Assembly: GCF_000725485.1 (NCBI RefSeq)
Contig: NZ_JOAG01000070.1
Location: 1-28,825, forward strand
DNA: 28,825 bases
Origin: Nonomuraea candida
GTDB lineage: Bacteria; Actinomycetota; Actinomycetes; Streptosporangiales; Streptosporangiaceae
Direction: 5' to 3'
Position numbers and translations under genes: made by a program. The notes below the pieces were generated by a model that ran no database searches, was not told the origin of the DNA, and saw only the letters and a program-made list of their open reading frames with translations. Positions 28,501-28,825 of the stretch are shown piece by piece. Position 1 is the first letter of the stretch, and every line of letters starts with the position of its first letter.

Positions 28501-28825
28501 GTGAGCAGGCCGGCCCGCTCGCGGGGATCGGCGGTGGCACGGGCGCGCGTGGTGAGCGCGTCGAACCGGCCCGCGTCCACCGCGTCGTCCGCCACGTCGA
28601 GAACGTAGCCGGGGCCCCGGCGCACCACCAGCTCCCGTCCCCCGGCCCGGCCGAGCGCCCGCCGCAGCCGCGAGACCAGGGTCTGCAGGGCGCCCGTGGG
28701 ATTCGCCGGCGCCGCGTCGCCCCACAGCTCGTCCACGAGCCGGTCGGCGGAGACCGTCTGTCCCCAGGACGTCAGCAGGGCCGCGAGCAGTGAGCGCACC
28801 TTCGACTCCGGCACCACCACGAGCT
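25569..28825 (-). CDS. SARP/AfsR-like transcriptional regulator (BTAD + NB-ARC ATPase + TPR), 5' end outside window
   Basis: At least 1084 residues are visible; the frame is open to the window edge. The first visible residues (VVVPESKVRSLLAALL) fall inside the OmpR-type winged helix, so some 15-25 N-terminal residues are probably missing. The domains in order are winged helix ending VVRRGPGYVLDV, bacterial transcriptional activation domain ~80-225 (to LEEELGLEPGPELAALQQEIL), NB-ARC/STAND ATPase with Walker A GPGGVGKTRLA (visible K282) and LLVLDNCEHVVDAA, and helical TPR-like repeats to the end. AfsR-type proteins activate secondary metabolism or other genes in response to signals. An internal GTG at 28820 could pass for a start but would cut the DNA-binding domain. 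Targets are not visible. Confidence 0.9.
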   Translation of the reverse strand, partial: LVVVPESKVRSLLAALLTSWGQTVSADRLVDELWGDAAPANPTGALQTLVSRLRRALGRAGGRELVVRRGPGYVLDVADDAVDAGRFDALTTRARATADPRERAGLLTEALALWRGPAFADFADEDFARPAITRLEERRLLALEEQAEARLELGEHGLLAGELGDLTVRHPLRERLRAAHMRALYGAGRAHEALDSYQDLRRRLEEELGLEPGPELAALQQEILRQDPALRAVPAPAPAPRRHDNLPTPATGLIGRSESVERIRALIAAGRVVTLTGPGGVGKTRLAVEVAAGLTDSYADGVWLVELAAQAFSTEPGVPATEDELAEVVAATLGIRDDAHPGPLPGRRPHTLLDRLSDALRTQRLLLVLDNCEHVVDAAAGLARALLRNAPDVRILATSQEPLSVPGEQVWTVPPLDLPPPDLSGDSADPVALRGSSAVRLFLERAAAAAPGFDLTEDNAGAVAAICRRLDGIPLALELASTRVRVLGVRELARRLDDRFRLLTGGHRGAPARQQTLRAMIDWSWELLTAAEQAVLRRLAVHSDGCTLEAAEAVCAGEGVKPAEVLDLLTRLVDRSLVLVSHEADGPRYRLLESVSAYLLERLRESEHERVRRAHARYYAAFAERADPLLRGAGQQHALRRLDAEAANLRSALDSAAADGDARLLRRLVHAMTWYWFLRGRLTEANRYLTLALAQPQDPPGHDADAADPAEGAAAGRAPDRSGTVAWQTGMSLLSGAPDGPARHSRAVLEVYEGIRDPHERTRAGWLLGFAVTRFGDFAVGEELLNRVLAESRALGDRWALAAGLGTRGMQTYVCGDLKASRRAAEESLALFRETGDRWGQSQATAVLGRVAEIEGDYPQSAHLHREGLRMTEDLGLWTDASMRWSELGRISLLTGDHARAEEFHERGRRLAVEQGDRPAEEFAEIGLALGARRQGRLDRAESYLRRWLEWNRQFDAEYGAALILAELGFVAELRGNAEAARALHLEGLAAARDTGDPRAVALAREGLAGAWALAGHPVRAARLLGAAAAARASAGAPLPAAERGDVDRISAVLRAALGEAGFEAAFDQGVALGPDDGAERLDA

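Overview
The window is about 28.8 kb of very GC-rich DNA. Genes are dense, third codon positions are almost all G or C, GTG starts are frequent, and the repertoire is typical of filamentous actinomycetes: MocR-type and TetR regulators, a SARP/AfsR-type regulator, a cytochrome P450, a STAND ATPase with WD40 repeats, and a secreted trypsin-like protease with a YWT pro-segment. The best guess is a chromosome segment from Streptosporangiales (Nonomuraea or Streptosporangium-like) or a near relative. That assignment is inference. No rRNA, tRNA, CRISPR array, transposase or prophage gene was seen.

Layout from left to right. (1) 1-3.9 kb: the tail of a copper-type P1B ATPase and a terminator; an MFS exporter and a carboxymuconolactone-decarboxylase-like protein in one overlapping operon; a divergent MocR regulator; and a universal stress protein that overlaps the MocR 3' end. 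(2) 4.0-6.3 kb: a winged-helix-like protein divergent from a DHA2-type exporter, with an AT-rich inverted repeat between them. A parS-like 14-mer lies in the exporter's last codons. (3) 6.4-8.75 kb: a probable copper module made of a His/Met-rich membrane protein, a PCuAC-type copper chaperone lipoprotein and a Tat-exported Dyp-type peroxidase translationally coupled to it. (4) 8.75-10.7 kb: a second MocR regulator divergent from a PaiB-like protein, with an operator-like dyad in 25 bp. (5) 10.74-11.21 kb: a non-coding stretch with three perfect DnaA boxes, away from any recognisable oriC. (6) 11.2-12.5 kb: a 69-residue membrane-anchored protein carrying only the YWT pro-segment motif, converging on a secreted serine protease that carries the same motif. 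The hairpin between them uses the stop codon as its loop. (7) 12.9-15.1 kb: P450 and SAM methyltransferase. (8) 15.2-19.8 kb: one giant nSTAND ATPase with two membrane regions and 14 WD40 repeats. (9) 19.9-22.9 kb: an alpha/beta hydrolase with an Asp nucleophile, a TIM-barrel protein of the kind often labelled abortive infection protein, a small Cys-rich protein and a small secreted protein. (10) 23.1-25.3 kb: a TetR/DHA2 exporter operon behind a perfect 33-bp palindrome. (11) 25.3-25.57 kb: a repeat-rich spacer, then a 5'-truncated SARP/AfsR-like regulator running off the right edge.

Three separate exporter-plus-regulator modules sit in one window, each with a visible candidate operator. The most unusual signals are the extra-oriC DnaA-box cluster, the orphan pro-segment mini-protein beside the protease, the Dyp peroxidase whose GxxDG motif carries Glu, and the TetR palindrome, whose symmetry puts the same -35/-10 pair on both strands.
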